This document shows positions 55,951 through 63,863 of a stretch of DNA of 64,000 nucleotides, one piece after another (within the stretch, counting starts at the first letter, position 1; the number at the start of each line of letters is the position of its first letter). The notes under the pieces were generated by a model. It was not told where the DNA came from, did no database searches, and worked only from the letters and a program-made list of their open reading frames with translations. This DNA is from Thermus albus (lineage in GTDB: Bacteria > Deinococcota > Deinococci > Deinococcales > Thermaceae): contig NZ_JAKTNR010000008.1 of NCBI RefSeq assembly GCF_022760855.1, positions 1 to 64,000 on the forward strand, given 5' to 3'. The translations under genes were made by a program, and so were the position numbers.

Positions 55951-56624
55951 GGAAGGCGCTGGAGGTCATCCGGGAGGCCGAAGCGAGGGGGCTCCGCTTC
56001 GTGGAGCAGGACGGGCGCCTCGGCCTCGAGGGGCCCGAAGAAGTTCGGGCGGCGTTCCGCCAGGAGTACGGGGAGGTCATCCCGGTTTTGAAGGGGGCCA
56101 TCCTCGCCCTCCTCCGGGACGAGGCCCGCCTGGACGAGGCCATGGAGGCCAGGCTGGAGTTTGCCCTGGCCTACGAGGCGAAGCTGGAGACGGAAGCAGA
56201 GGAGGACGGCGCCCCCGCCTGGCTCGCCTACACCATGTGGTGCCTCCTGGCGGACGCGCTGAACGGCTTCGTCCTCCGGGGGCTCGGGGACGACTGGCCT
56301 AAGGTCCAGGCCGCCGTGGCGAGCGGGAAGGGGCGGGAGCTCCGGGAACGGGCCCTGGAGCGGTGGGTGGAGGCGTACAAGGCTATGGAGGCCCACCGCT
56401 TCCGGATGCGCTGGGAGGACGAGGCCTGGCGCGAGGAGCTTCGCCGCATGGGCCAGGAGGCGGAGCTATGGGCCTGGCGGGCCTGGCTGGTGGAGCTCGC
56501 CAAGAAGAACCCTGAGGCCGAAGGCCAGGACGAGCTGGACCCGTGGGTGGACCTCCGCCCCTGGGTGGCGTGGTTCGCCCGGAACGGGAAGCGGCTCGGA
56601 CTCGTTTGGAAGGAGGCGGCGTGA
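55944..56624 (+). CDS. TubC-docking-like prophage protein
   Basis: A 226-residue protein. About residues 1-55 (LEVIREAEARGLRFVEQDGR, then EVIPVLKGAILALLRDEA) resemble the TubC N-terminal docking fold, found in NRPS systems and also in many phage/plasmid replication proteins. The remainder is helical and Trp/Glu-rich with no recognised domain. Placement after the helicase suggests a protein-protein adaptor in replication. Confidence 0.6.
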   Translation: MVRKALEVIREAEARGLRFVEQDGRLGLEGPEEVRAAFRQEYGEVIPVLKGAILALLRDEARLDEAMEARLEFALAYEAKLETEAEEDGAPAWLAYTMWCLLADALNGFVLRGLGDDWPKVQAAVASGKGRELRERALERWVEAYKAMEAHRFRMRWEDEAWREELRRMGQEAELWAWRAWLVELAKKNPEAEGQDELDPWVDLRPWVAWFARNGKRLGLVWKEAA

Positions 56625-56667
56625 GGGGACGCCCAGCGGGACTGGGAGGTAGCGCTGGAGGTGGGCC

Positions 56668-56919
56668 GTGGGGGAGGTGGTGGTGGTGGCCCTCTGCCTA
56701 GAGACCGGGACCTGGGAGGCCGTGGTCCTCCAGGAGGGGCGCATGGTCGGCTACGGCCAGGGGGTGAGCCGGGTGGATGCGGTAGAGCGGGCCATCCGGG
56801 ACGCCCTCCGGCGCGGCTACTCGGTGCCTTTGGCCCAGGCATACCTGGCCTGGTGGGAAGGCGTGGTGCTGGACGTGCGGGATGTGCTCCTGCGCGTGAT
56901 AAAGGAGCTGGCGAGATGA
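56668..56919 (+). CDS. Prophage hypothetical protein
   Basis: An 83-residue protein starting from GTG: an alternating beta part (EVVVVALCLETGTWEAVVLQ) and a helical part (VDAVERAIRDALRRG). This resembles small RNase-H-like or HicB-like folds but no partner or motif confirms it. The stop overlaps the next gene in ATGA. Confidence 0.6.
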   Translation: MGEVVVVALCLETGTWEAVVLQEGRMVGYGQGVSRVDAVERAIRDALRRGYSVPLAQAYLAWWEGVVLDVRDVLLRVIKELAR

Positions 56920-57101
56920 GCTTGCTTCAGCTGGTACTCGTCTACGTCCTGACCTCCTACCTGGCCCTGGGGCTCCTCCTGCTCTACCTTTCCCGGCGGG
57001 GGGAGGAGCTTCCCGAAGGGGCCAGTGTGGGCATCCTCGGTCTGGCCGCCCTTGCGGGACTGGTGGGCGTGCTGGTGGCGCTGGTGTGGAGGGGGGTATG
57101 A
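56916..57101 (+). CDS. Prophage small membrane protein
   Basis: A 61-residue protein with two membrane helices (about 4-26 and 38-58) around a short loop RRGEELPEGASVG. It starts at ATG 56916 in an ATGA overlap. Holins often have this size, but no endolysin is next to it, and its placement before early DNA-metabolism genes makes an early membrane function equally possible. Confidence 0.65.
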   Translation: MSLLQLVLVYVLTSYLALGLLLLYLSRRGEELPEGASVGILGLAALAGLVGVLVALVWRGV

Positions 57102-57616
57102 GCCGCACTCTGAAGTACTGCCGCTACGTGGCCCTGATAGACGGGGGGATGGGCTGGGAGGTGTTTGGGTCTACCTTCACCCAGGATTGGCTTGCCCCCC
57201 GCATGTCCGACCTGCTCGCCGCCCTGGAGCGGGCAGGGCACGACGACTGGGAAGACATCGGCAAGGACCACAAGCTGGAAGCCGAGCTTGCCACGACCGT
57301 TCTTCCCTGGCCCCTGGACAAGCTCACCATCGGCGAGGGGGTGAGCGTGTACGCCGGGCCGACCAAGGTTGTGGAGGGGCGCTTGGTGCGCTCGGCCATC
57401 TTGGAGCTGGGCCCGGAAGCCCTCGAGGCCCTGGGGTACTTCGAGCGCCACGCCTGCCCCGCCGAGGGGTGCCAGGGCACCATCCGGGTGCCCAAAACCG
57501 CCACCCCGGACATCTACATGTGCCCGTGCGGGGCCAAACGGATTCATGTGCGGCTTCCCCGCTACGGGGAGCGTCCAGAGTCTGGGAAGCGCTTCATCCT
57601 GGAGGTCGTAGAGTGA
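57098..57616 (+). CDS. Prophage protein with C-terminal Cys cluster
   Basis: A 172-residue protein. The C-terminal third holds CPAEGCQG and CPCGAKR (four Cys, near 130-155), a likely zinc ribbon. The N-terminal part has mixed alpha/beta sequence without a recognised family. ATG 57098 follows GGAGGGGGG; an earlier GTG would overlap the membrane-protein gene. Overlaps rusA by 4 nt. Confidence 0.65.
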   Translation: MSRTLKYCRYVALIDGGMGWEVFGSTFTQDWLAPRMSDLLAALERAGHDDWEDIGKDHKLEAELATTVLPWPLDKLTIGEGVSVYAGPTKVVEGRLVRSAILELGPEALEALGYFERHACPAEGCQGTIRVPKTATPDIYMCPCGAKRIHVRLPRYGERPESGKRFILEVVE

Positions 57617-57966
57617 AGGTTTCGCTGCCCTGGCCCCCCTCGGTTAACCACTACTGGGCGGCCAGGGGGAATAGCCGCTACCTGTCCCCTCGGGCCCGGG
57701 CCTGGCGGGAAGAGGCGTCCTGGCGGCTGCGGGCAGCCAGGAACGGGCGTGGGCGCATCACGCGGGAAGTGGCCGTGTTTGTGTTCGCCTACCCCCCAGA
57801 TCGCCGGAAGCGCGATTTGGACAACATCCTGAAGGCCATTCTGGACGCCCTGGTGCATGGGGGCATCCTGAAAGACGATAGTCAGGTGGCTGAGATCCAC
57901 CTTATCCGCCGCAGACCAGAGCCGGGCGGAATGGTGGAGCTCTACCTGGAGGTGATAGACCCTTGA
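57613..57966 (+). CDS. rusA: RusA-type Holliday junction resolvase
   Basis: A 117-residue endodeoxyribonuclease that resolves branched phage DNA. PPSVNHYWAAR (8-18) is the family start, and three catalytic acids appear in RRKRDLDNILKAILDAL (Asp68, Asp70) and ILKDDSQV (Asp88/89), matching the E. coli RusA layout. GTG start in a GTGA overlap with the preceding gene. Confidence 0.92.
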   Translation: MKVSLPWPPSVNHYWAARGNSRYLSPRARAWREEASWRLRAARNGRGRITREVAVFVFAYPPDRRKRDLDNILKAILDALVHGGILKDDSQVAEIHLIRRRPEPGGMVELYLEVIDP

Positions 57967-58171
57967 CGCCTTTCGGCGTGAGGTACTGGCCCAATCGGGG
58001 CGTGGCCCCGGCCCCTAACCCACGGGGCGCCCCATGTCTTGGGGCTCCCCTTTGCCCCCGCACCCCGGGAGCGGTCCGAACCCGCCCCACCCCAGCGGGA
58101 GCAACAGGGGCGCATCCCCGCCCGGCGTCCCCGGAGGGCCAGGGGGGTGCCGTGGTGGGGGAAGAGGAAGG
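57967..58171. other. GC-rich stretch without a supported gene
   Basis: A 205-bp interval, the longest gap in the rightward modules. It begins with a small CGCC-TTTC-GGCG hairpin right after rusA. An open 70-codon frame from TTG 57963 to 58175 is Pro/Ala/Gly-rich, has no SD and no plausible fold, so I do not call it. May hold a leader, a promoter or a structured RNA. Confidence 0.4.
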
Positions 58172-58414
58172 ATGACGGCTAAAGAAGCTTTGGCCCAGCT
58201 GATGGAGATTATCGGCTACCACGCCTCGCCAGCGGATTACTGGCGGGCGGACACTTTGGCCGGGGTGGTCCGCGCGGCCCTGGAGGAAGGGAAGAGGGCT
58301 AAAGCCGCCCTGGAGTCCGCCCTGGCCCGGGAGCGGGCGTACCGGGAAAGGGAGGAGCGCATGGCCCGCGCCCTGGCGGTTATCGAGCTGGAAGCGGGCC
58401 GGGCTAGGAGGTAG
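58172..58414 (+). CDS. Prophage small coiled-coil protein
   Basis: An 80-residue protein starting MTAKEALAQLMEIIGYHASP. From about residue 35 it is a charged coiled coil (KRAKAALESALARERAYREREER). GGAAGGAT precedes the ATG. Unknown function; it may be a regulator or connector expressed before the terminase genes. Confidence 0.65.
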   Translation: MTAKEALAQLMEIIGYHASPADYWRADTLAGVVRAALEEGKRAKAALESALARERAYREREERMARALAVIELEAGRARR

Positions 58415-58416
58415 CT

Positions 58417-58641
58417 ATGGAAGGGATTATGACCGAACTTATGCGGGATGTGGAGCGCCGTTTGCGGCCCATTGGCCCCATCGCGTGGGGGGGCAATGCC
58501 CCCCGCCCCATGCCCGTGCCCACGGAAACGGGGGCGGTGCGCATGGAGCACGTGATCCACTACCCCACGGGCTGGCGGGCGTACTGGGGCGCGCGGGACG
58601 GCCATGTGGTCTACCTCCTGGTCCCGCCGGAGGTGCAGTAG
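58417..58641 (+). CDS. Prophage hypothetical protein
   Basis: A 74-residue protein beginning MEGIMTELMRDVERR with a hydrophobic beta-rich second half (HVIHYPTGWRAYWGARDGHV). No domain is recognised. Starts 2 nt after the previous gene; its stop overlaps the next GTG by 1 nt. Confidence 0.6.
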   Translation: MEGIMTELMRDVERRLRPIGPIAWGGNAPRPMPVPTETGAVRMEHVIHYPTGWRAYWGARDGHVVYLLVPPEVQ

Positions 58642-59204
58642 TGGACCCCCTCGAGGTGGAGCGCTGGTACCGGGCCCTGCGGGAGTGGCGCACTCGGGAG
58701 GTCGGCGTCCCCCGCCACCGCCCCCCGGCCCCCAGAGGAGCGCCGGCGGCTTACTGGCCCAGGTGCCCCATGTGCCGGCGGGTGGACCGGGACCGGTGGG
58801 ACACCCTCATCGCCCAGGCCATGCTGGACGCCCAGGACACCCGCCCCCTGGTGCGGGAGATCGCTCAGGCCACCGGGATACGAGCGGAGCTGGTGCGGTG
58901 GCACTTCGCCCACCTGGACCCCACCCCACCCCGCCCCATCATCGGGGAGTGGGCGTACCGCCAGGCCACGGAGATGATCCTCCTCCCCATCGGGTGGATG
59001 CCGTCCTCCCGCGTGATGGCCGCCATCCGGGAGAGCCCCCACGCCGACCTTCTCCTGCGCATCGTGCGCGGCCAGGAGAGGAGGAGAACGCTCCTGGACC
59101 GGGGCTACTATCGGAACGCCGAGGCTAGACGCATAGGAGAAGCGATAGTGGCTCTAGTCATGGCATTGGGCTACGCTGAAACCGAGGTGGCTCGTGCCCC
59201 GTAG
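58641..59204 (+). CDS. Prophage protein preceding the terminase genes
   Basis: A 187-residue protein with a single CPMC motif near 48, an HTH-like helical segment (DTRPLVREIAQATGIRAELVRWH) and a basic tail. Unknown function. GTG start at the stop of the preceding gene; ends 11 nt inside the small-terminase-like gene. Could be a DNA-binding accessory of packaging or late-gene regulation. Confidence 0.6.
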   Translation: MDPLEVERWYRALREWRTREVGVPRHRPPAPRGAPAAYWPRCPMCRRVDRDRWDTLIAQAMLDAQDTRPLVREIAQATGIRAELVRWHFAHLDPTPPRPIIGEWAYRQATEMILLPIGWMPSSRVMAAIRESPHADLLLRIVRGQERRRTLLDRGYYRNAEARRIGEAIVALVMALGYAETEVARAP

Positions 59205-59700
59205 GTGCACCGTCTGTGCCCACCCCTATCGTGCTGAAATCGAACAAGCGATTCTACAGGGCGATTCGTTTCGTCGTATAGCGTCGCAGTACGACGGTAT
59301 TTCGGAAGCATCACTACGCCGCCACCGCGCCCATATTACGCCCCTTTTGCAGAAGCACGAGGAGGAGCTAGCCGATGACCTTGTGGCCCGCATCCGTGAG
59401 CTAAACCGCATCGCCAGGGAGACCTTGGAGGGAGCGCGCAAGGAGCGGAGGTACAACTCCGTGGCCGCCCTCATCAGTTCCGCCCTGAAATCGCTGGAGC
59501 TTGAAGCGAAACTGTTGGGCAAGCTCCAGGACGGCAAGGTGCAGGTGGGGGTTGGGGTGCAGGTCCAGGTGGGGGGCATGGTCATGGTCCCCGTGGCCGC
59601 CCTCGAAGCCCTCAAACGGGCGGTGCTGGACGCCCCGCCGGAGGTGCGTGAGCGCATCGCCCTTGCCCTAGCGGAGGTGGCCCGTGCCCGGCAAGAATGA
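59194..59700 (+). CDS. Putative terminase small subunit
   Basis: A 168-residue protein. An N-terminal CTVC-HPYR zinc-knuckle-like start (4-12), a helix-turn-helix (FRRIASQYDGISEASLRRHRAH, about 26-47), a coiled central part and a C-terminal helical region. The position just upstream of TerL and the HTH-then-oligomerisation layout are typical of TerS, which recognises pac/cos DNA. GTG start. Overlaps TerL by 17 nt. Confidence 0.7.
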   Translation: MPRRCTVCAHPYRAEIEQAILQGDSFRRIASQYDGISEASLRRHRAHITPLLQKHEEELADDLVARIRELNRIARETLEGARKERRYNSVAALISSALKSLELEAKLLGKLQDGKVQVGVGVQVQVGGMVMVPVAALEALKRAVLDAPPEVRERIALALAEVARARQE

Positions 59701-60955
59701 CCCCCCCGTGTGGTGGGACATAGGGGTGGGCAGAGAGGCCCACCCCGGCTACTACCTCGGGCTCATGGGCATCGCCCCCGACCCATGGCAGCGGGAGGTG
59801 ATGGCCGTGAACCGGGACACCCTCGTCCTGGCGTCCCGCCAGGCAGGGAAGTCCACGGCAGCCGCCGCCCTCGCCCTTCATCGGGCGGTGTCCGCCGGGG
59901 GTACGGTGCTGGTGGTGGCCCCCACCGAGCGCCAGTCTACAGAGTTAGTGCTCCGGGTTCGCAAAATGGCCGCGCTGGCGGGGTTGCCCCTGGAGGCCGA
60001 GGGCCGCACCTACCTGGAGATGGAGGGCGGTGGGAGGGTCATCGCCCTCCCCGCCCACCCCGAGGGCATCCGGGGGTACACCGCGGTTATGGTGGTGCTG
60101 GATGAAGCGGCGTACATCCCTGACGACCTTTACGTGGCCGTGCGCCCTATGCTGGCCGTCACCAGGGGGCGGGTTCTCGCCATCTCCACCCCGGCGGGCA
60201 AACGGGGCTGGTTTTGGCGGGAATGGCACGAGGGGGGAGATCACTGGCACCGGGTGCGGGTGTCCGCTGAGGAAGTGCCCCGGTTTAGCCCGGAGTTTTT
60301 GCAGGCGGAACGTCTGCGGGTGGGCGAGCGGATGTTTGCCCAGGAGTACCTGGCCGAGTTCGTGGAAGAGCGCCAGGGCGCTCTATGGCGCTGGGAGTGG
60401 TTCGAGCGCCCAGCGTTCCGTGTCGAAGCCCCCCCGACGGATCTGGTGCGGGTGGTCGTGGGCGTGGACCCCGCCGCTTCCATGGCCGAGGGGTCGGCGG
60501 AAACCGGCATTGTTGTGGCGGGGCTGGGGGCAGATGGACACTACTACGTCCTTGGCGACTATTCCTTGCGCGGTAGCCCGGAGGAGTGGAGGGCCCGCGT
60601 GCTGCACGCATACCACGCCCACCAGGCAGACGTGATAGTGGCCGAGAAGAACCAGGGCGGGGATATGGTAGAGGCGATATTTCGGGCCGCTAACATGGAC
60701 CTTCCCCTCCGGGTGGTAACCGCCACCAGGGGTAAGGCGGTGCGGGCTGAGCCTGTGGCTCTTCTCTACGAGCAGGGGCGGGTCCACCACGTGGGCGTCC
60801 TGCGTGAGCTAGAAACGCAGCTGACCGGATGGGTGCCCGGCGACCCCGTCAGCCCGGACCGCATGGACGCATTGGTGTGGGCCGTGACGCACCTCATGAA
60901 CCACACGAAGGTCGGGCTCACCTACGAGGAGCAGTTGCGCTATGCATCCCGTTGA
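59684..60955 (+). CDS. Terminase large subunit
   Basis: A 423-residue packaging motor. Walker A SRQAGKST (51-58), Walker B VVLDEAAY (139-144 with D141/E142), and C-terminal RNase-H-fold nuclease acids in VGVDPAAS (Asp263), VAEKNQGGD and DRMDALVWAV (near 395). GTG start at 59684, inside the small subunit gene. It is of normal length for small TerL proteins. Confidence 0.93.
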   Translation: MPGKNDPPVWWDIGVGREAHPGYYLGLMGIAPDPWQREVMAVNRDTLVLASRQAGKSTAAAALALHRAVSAGGTVLVVAPTERQSTELVLRVRKMAALAGLPLEAEGRTYLEMEGGGRVIALPAHPEGIRGYTAVMVVLDEAAYIPDDLYVAVRPMLAVTRGRVLAISTPAGKRGWFWREWHEGGDHWHRVRVSAEEVPRFSPEFLQAERLRVGERMFAQEYLAEFVEERQGALWRWEWFERPAFRVEAPPTDLVRVVVGVDPAASMAEGSAETGIVVAGLGADGHYYVLGDYSLRGSPEEWRARVLHAYHAHQADVIVAEKNQGGDMVEAIFRAANMDLPLRVVTATRGKAVRAEPVALLYEQGRVHHVGVLRELETQLTGWVPGDPVSPDRMDALVWAVTHLMNHTKVGLTYEEQLRYASR

Positions 60956-60979
60956 GTTTTCCGCAGTTTGTGCTATTCT
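60952..60979 (+). promoter_or_regulatory. Possible late promoter before the portal gene
   Basis: TTGAGT (60952-60957), a 16-bp spacer and TATTCT (60974-60979). It lies in an AT-rich 43-bp gap between terL and portal, where other rightward genes overlap. Predicted start near 60,987, 12 nt before the portal ATG. Confidence 0.5.
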
Positions 60980-60998
60980 GTAGCTAGAGTAGCCCAAC

Positions 60999-62285
60999 AT
61001 GACGCTATCCCCCATCCAGGAGGGCGTGCTGCGTGCCCGCCTGGCTAACTTGACAGCGGAGATTCGCGCCCTGGATGAGGCCATGGCGTGGGCCGCCGGC
61101 ACCTGGTCCCCCGCCCCCGGTGAAATCCTCCCTCACCCGGTGGGGCAGGAGGCCACCGCCGCGTGGCACCGCGCCCTCCGGCGCGTGGCCGCCATCGGCC
61201 CCCGCATCGTGTCCACCCTGGTGGGCGGCGTGGTGGGCTCCGTGACCTGGGGCGGGGAGAGCCGGAGGGTGGACCGCGCCCTCGAGGCCCTGGACCTCAC
61301 CAAACTGGCCCGAGCCCTCACCGAGGACCTCCTGGTCCAGGGGGTGGCCGCCGGGTACGTGTACGAGCGGGAGGACGGCCAGGTGCGCATCGGGCGCATC
61401 ACCGGCTACCTGCAGCCCATCCAGGACGGCCAGGACGCGGACATCCTGGTGGCCCTGTACCAGGTGCAGAGCTACCTGGACGTGGGGAGGGGCTTGCGGT
61501 ACTGGGTGCGGTGGTGGGACCTCGAGGGTGCGGTGGCCCAGGAGTGGCGGGACCTGCCGGACCCTGTGTCTTTCTCCACCCGCCCCCCCTCAGCGGAAAT
61601 CCCCGGCGTCCGGCCCAGGATGCGGGTGTGGGCGCTGGACCCGGACGGAACGCCCCAGTCCCTCATCCTCTGGGCGCTCCCCATGCTCCGGGACATCATG
61701 GCGTCTGAGCTCATGCTGGCCCGGGCAGAGGAGCTAGCCGGGTATCCCGTGCCGATCTTCGGGCCGGATACCGACGTGCAGGCGGTCGGCCCCGGTCTTC
61801 CTATCCGGGGCCAGTTCACGTGGGCGCAACCCGGCAACCTCGGAGAGCTCCGGGAGCAGCTCCGGCTCAAACTGGAGCGGCTGCGGGACGCCCTCTCTCT
61901 CCCAGGAGCCATCATGGGAGCCCAGCCCCCTTCCGGCGAGGCGCTCCGGGAGGCGAACCTTAGATTTAGGCAGCTCACGGGGCTACTTCGGAACCTGGTG
62001 GAGGGGCTCATGACCGACCTCGTGACCGACTACGCTGCCGTGGTGGGCGCTGAACCCGTACCGGTGGCGGTCCTCCCCCCCAGGGACCTCGAGGCCGCCG
62101 ACCGTATCCAGGTGGTGGCTGCTCTGTACCGGGACGGGCTCATCCCCCTGCGGGTGGCCGCCAGGGAGATCCAGCCGTACCTTCCTACCTGGTCGGATGA
62201 GGAGCTAGCCGAGTGGCTGGAGCGTCAGGAGTCCATAGTCACTCCGAGCCAGGTGGCGAACCTCCTCGGTGGGGGTGGTGAATGA
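60999..62285 (+). CDS. Phage portal protein
   Basis: A 428-residue protein following TerL. Helical N- and C-terminal parts flank a beta/alpha core, with TLVGGVVGSVTWGGESRRVD and EALREANLRFRQLTGLLRNL typical of HK97/SPP1-type portals, and a basic dodecamer-interface segment. The length and position match the Thermus phage P23-45 portal family as I recall it; relatedness should be checked by search. Confidence 0.8.
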   Translation: MTLSPIQEGVLRARLANLTAEIRALDEAMAWAAGTWSPAPGEILPHPVGQEATAAWHRALRRVAAIGPRIVSTLVGGVVGSVTWGGESRRVDRALEALDLTKLARALTEDLLVQGVAAGYVYEREDGQVRIGRITGYLQPIQDGQDADILVALYQVQSYLDVGRGLRYWVRWWDLEGAVAQEWRDLPDPVSFSTRPPSAEIPGVRPRMRVWALDPDGTPQSLILWALPMLRDIMASELMLARAEELAGYPVPIFGPDTDVQAVGPGLPIRGQFTWAQPGNLGELREQLRLKLERLRDALSLPGAIMGAQPPSGEALREANLRFRQLTGLLRNLVEGLMTDLVTDYAAVVGAEPVPVAVLPPRDLEAADRIQVVAALYRDGLIPLRVAAREIQPYLPTWSDEELAEWLERQESIVTPSQVANLLGGGGE

Positions 62286-62467
62286 CCGAGAGGGTGCGCA
62301 TCGTGCGTGAGTTCAACCAGCGCGCTCGCGCTGGCAAGCGCAAGATGCCGCTCAAATGGAAGCTTCGCCGCCGCTATCTGCTTTCGCGGTTCCACATCCG
62401 CTGGATTAGGGGGCGGTGGTTTAGGCTCATCACCTACACGCCGCTCAAAGAGGGGCTACGGGCATGA
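62282..62467 (+). CDS. Small very basic prophage protein
   Basis: A 61-residue protein, about one third Arg/Lys (KRKMPLKWKLRRRYLLSRFH). It overlaps the portal stop and the next start by 4 nt. The charge suggests DNA or capsid-surface binding. No family is recognised. Confidence 0.6.
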   Translation: MTERVRIVREFNQRARAGKRKMPLKWKLRRRYLLSRFHIRWIRGRWFRLITYTPLKEGLRA

Positions 62468-63123
62468 CCCTGGACAAACTCGGAGCCCTCCTGGACCGGC
62501 TCATCCGCAAGTCTGAGGGTGCGGCCATGCGGAAGGCGCTCCACGAGTACCTCGCCATGCTGGGGCGCGGGGAGTACGCCCGGCTGAGGGCGCTCCTCCT
62601 CCGGTGGGCGGCGAAGGGCCACCTGGACGCTCAGGTGGCGGCGTGGGCCACGCACTCCGCATGGCTGGACATCCCCAGCGTCCCCCCGAAGGACGCCCTG
62701 GCGCTCCTGACCGAGCGCTCCCTCCGCTTCGGCCAGGACGTGGTGGCGAGGGTGTCCGCCCACTACGGCTCCGGCGAAGGGGGGCGTCTGGACCCCCGGC
62801 TCTACGTCCGGCTCATCGCGGACGTAGCTACCCGAAGGGGGTGGGGAGAGGGAGCGCGGGAGGCCGGGCGGCGAGGCGGCGCCCGGTGGAAGACCTGGGT
62901 GCGCGTGTACCCCGCCAAACACCCCCGCGACTGGCATGCCGCCCTCGAGGGGCAGACCCTCCCCGAGACTGGCCTCTTTATCCTCCCCGGTGGCCCGAAC
63001 GCGGGCAAGCGGGTATCCGCCCCCCACGACTGGGACCGCGTGCCAGACCCGGCGGAGTGGGTGAACTGCGGGCACGCCGTGATCTACGTCCCGCACGCCC
63101 AATGGAAGGATCTGAGGAGGTAG
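62464..63123 (+). CDS. MuF-like minor head protein
   Basis: A 219-residue protein. The C-terminal part (HAALEGQTLPETGLFILP, DWDRVPDPAEWVNCGHAVIY) follows the MuF/SPP1 gp7 pattern of H-x2-L-x-G-Q ... V-N-C ... that is normally C-R-C. The N-terminal half is helical. These proteins join portal and capsid or DNA injection. The first Cys-Arg of the CRC motif is changed to Cys-Gly-His. Confidence 0.65.
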   Translation: MTLDKLGALLDRLIRKSEGAAMRKALHEYLAMLGRGEYARLRALLLRWAAKGHLDAQVAAWATHSAWLDIPSVPPKDALALLTERSLRFGQDVVARVSAHYGSGEGGRLDPRLYVRLIADVATRRGWGEGAREAGRRGGARWKTWVRVYPAKHPRDWHAALEGQTLPETGLFILPGGPNAGKRVSAPHDWDRVPDPAEWVNCGHAVIYVPHAQWKDLRR

Positions 63124-63125
63124 CC

Positions 63126-63188
63126 ATGCCACTGAAGAAGGGCAGGAGCCAGAAGACCATCCAGGTGAGGAGCAGGAAACGCAAATAG
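63126..63188 (+). CDS. 20-residue basic prophage peptide
   Basis: A 20-codon ORF whose peptide is MPLKKGRSQKTIQVRSRKRK. GAGGAGG precedes the ATG with good spacing. The start MPLKKGRSQKTI matches the N-terminus of a small phage protein family (often 40-50 residues), so it may be a shortened form. Function unknown. Confidence 0.6.
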   Translation: MPLKKGRSQKTIQVRSRKRK

Positions 63189-63220
63189 CGCCCACCGGGG
63201 CCAGGAGCCTCGTGGCAATC

Positions 63221-63249
63221 GCCCCCGGCACCGACCGGGGGCTCCTTTT
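63221..63249 (+). terminator. Hairpin with T-run before the scaffold gene
   Basis: A perfect 8-bp GC stem GCCCCCGG (63221-63228) and CCGGGGGC (63235-63242) followed by TCCTTTTT. It separates upstream head genes from scaffold/capsid genes and, if active, needs a capsid promoter or antitermination; attenuation that tunes capsid dose is another option. Confidence 0.65.
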
Positions 63250-63259
63250 TGGAGGGAAG

Positions 63260-63853
63260 ATGAACGAGGAAACCAAGCAGGAACAGGCGGCCCAGGAGGT
63301 CGCCGCGGCAGCTCAAGCCCAGAGCCAGGGCCAGGAGCCCCAGGTGAAGGGCGAGAGCGGTCAGAACCAGCCCCAGGCGGACCCCATCCGGGAGCTGGAA
63401 GAGCTCCGGCGCAAGGCGGAAGCCCTGGAGCGGGAGTTGAAACGCACCAGGGAGGAAGCCGCCAGCCGCAGGGTGGAGAAGAAGTCCTTGGAGGAACGCA
63501 TCCAGGAGATGGAAGCCGCTCTCAACGCCATGCGGGAGCGGGCGGCCCTGGAGGCGGCCCGCGCCGAGCTGGTGGCCGCCCTCGGGGACAAGACAGCGGC
63601 GGAAGCGGCCCTAAAACTGGCCCGGGCTGACGGGCTGGTGCAGGTGGAGGGAGAAGGGGCCCGGGTGGACCTGGAAACCCTCTTCAGCCGCTACCCCTTC
63701 CTGCGCACGCGTGGGGCTCCACGGGATGCGGGGGCGAACCCGCCCGCTACCCCGCAGCTCACCCGGGACGCCATCGCCCAGATGACCCCGGAGGAGTACG
63801 CCAAGCGGCGGCGGGAGATTTTAGAAGCCCTTGCGAAAGGGCTCATCAAGTAG
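63260..63853 (+). CDS. Phage scaffold protein
   Basis: A 197-residue protein. A Gln/Ala-rich N-terminus (EETKQEQAAQEVAAAAQAQS), a long coiled coil (about 55-115) and an acidic/basic C-terminal part ending LEALAKGLIK are typical of capsid scaffolds placed before the major capsid gene. ATG 63260 is chosen after GGAGGG. Confidence 0.8.
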   Translation: MNEETKQEQAAQEVAAAAQAQSQGQEPQVKGESGQNQPQADPIRELEELRRKAEALERELKRTREEAASRRVEKKSLEERIQEMEAALNAMRERAALEAARAELVAALGDKTAAEAALKLARADGLVQVEGEGARVDLETLFSRYPFLRTRGAPRDAGANPPATPQLTRDAIAQMTPEEYAKRRREILEALAKGLIK

Positions 63854-63863
63854 GAGGTAGAAC

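Noticed and set aside
57963-58175. 70-codon Pro/Ala-rich frame after rusA
   Set aside because: TTG start, no SD, no plausible protein composition.
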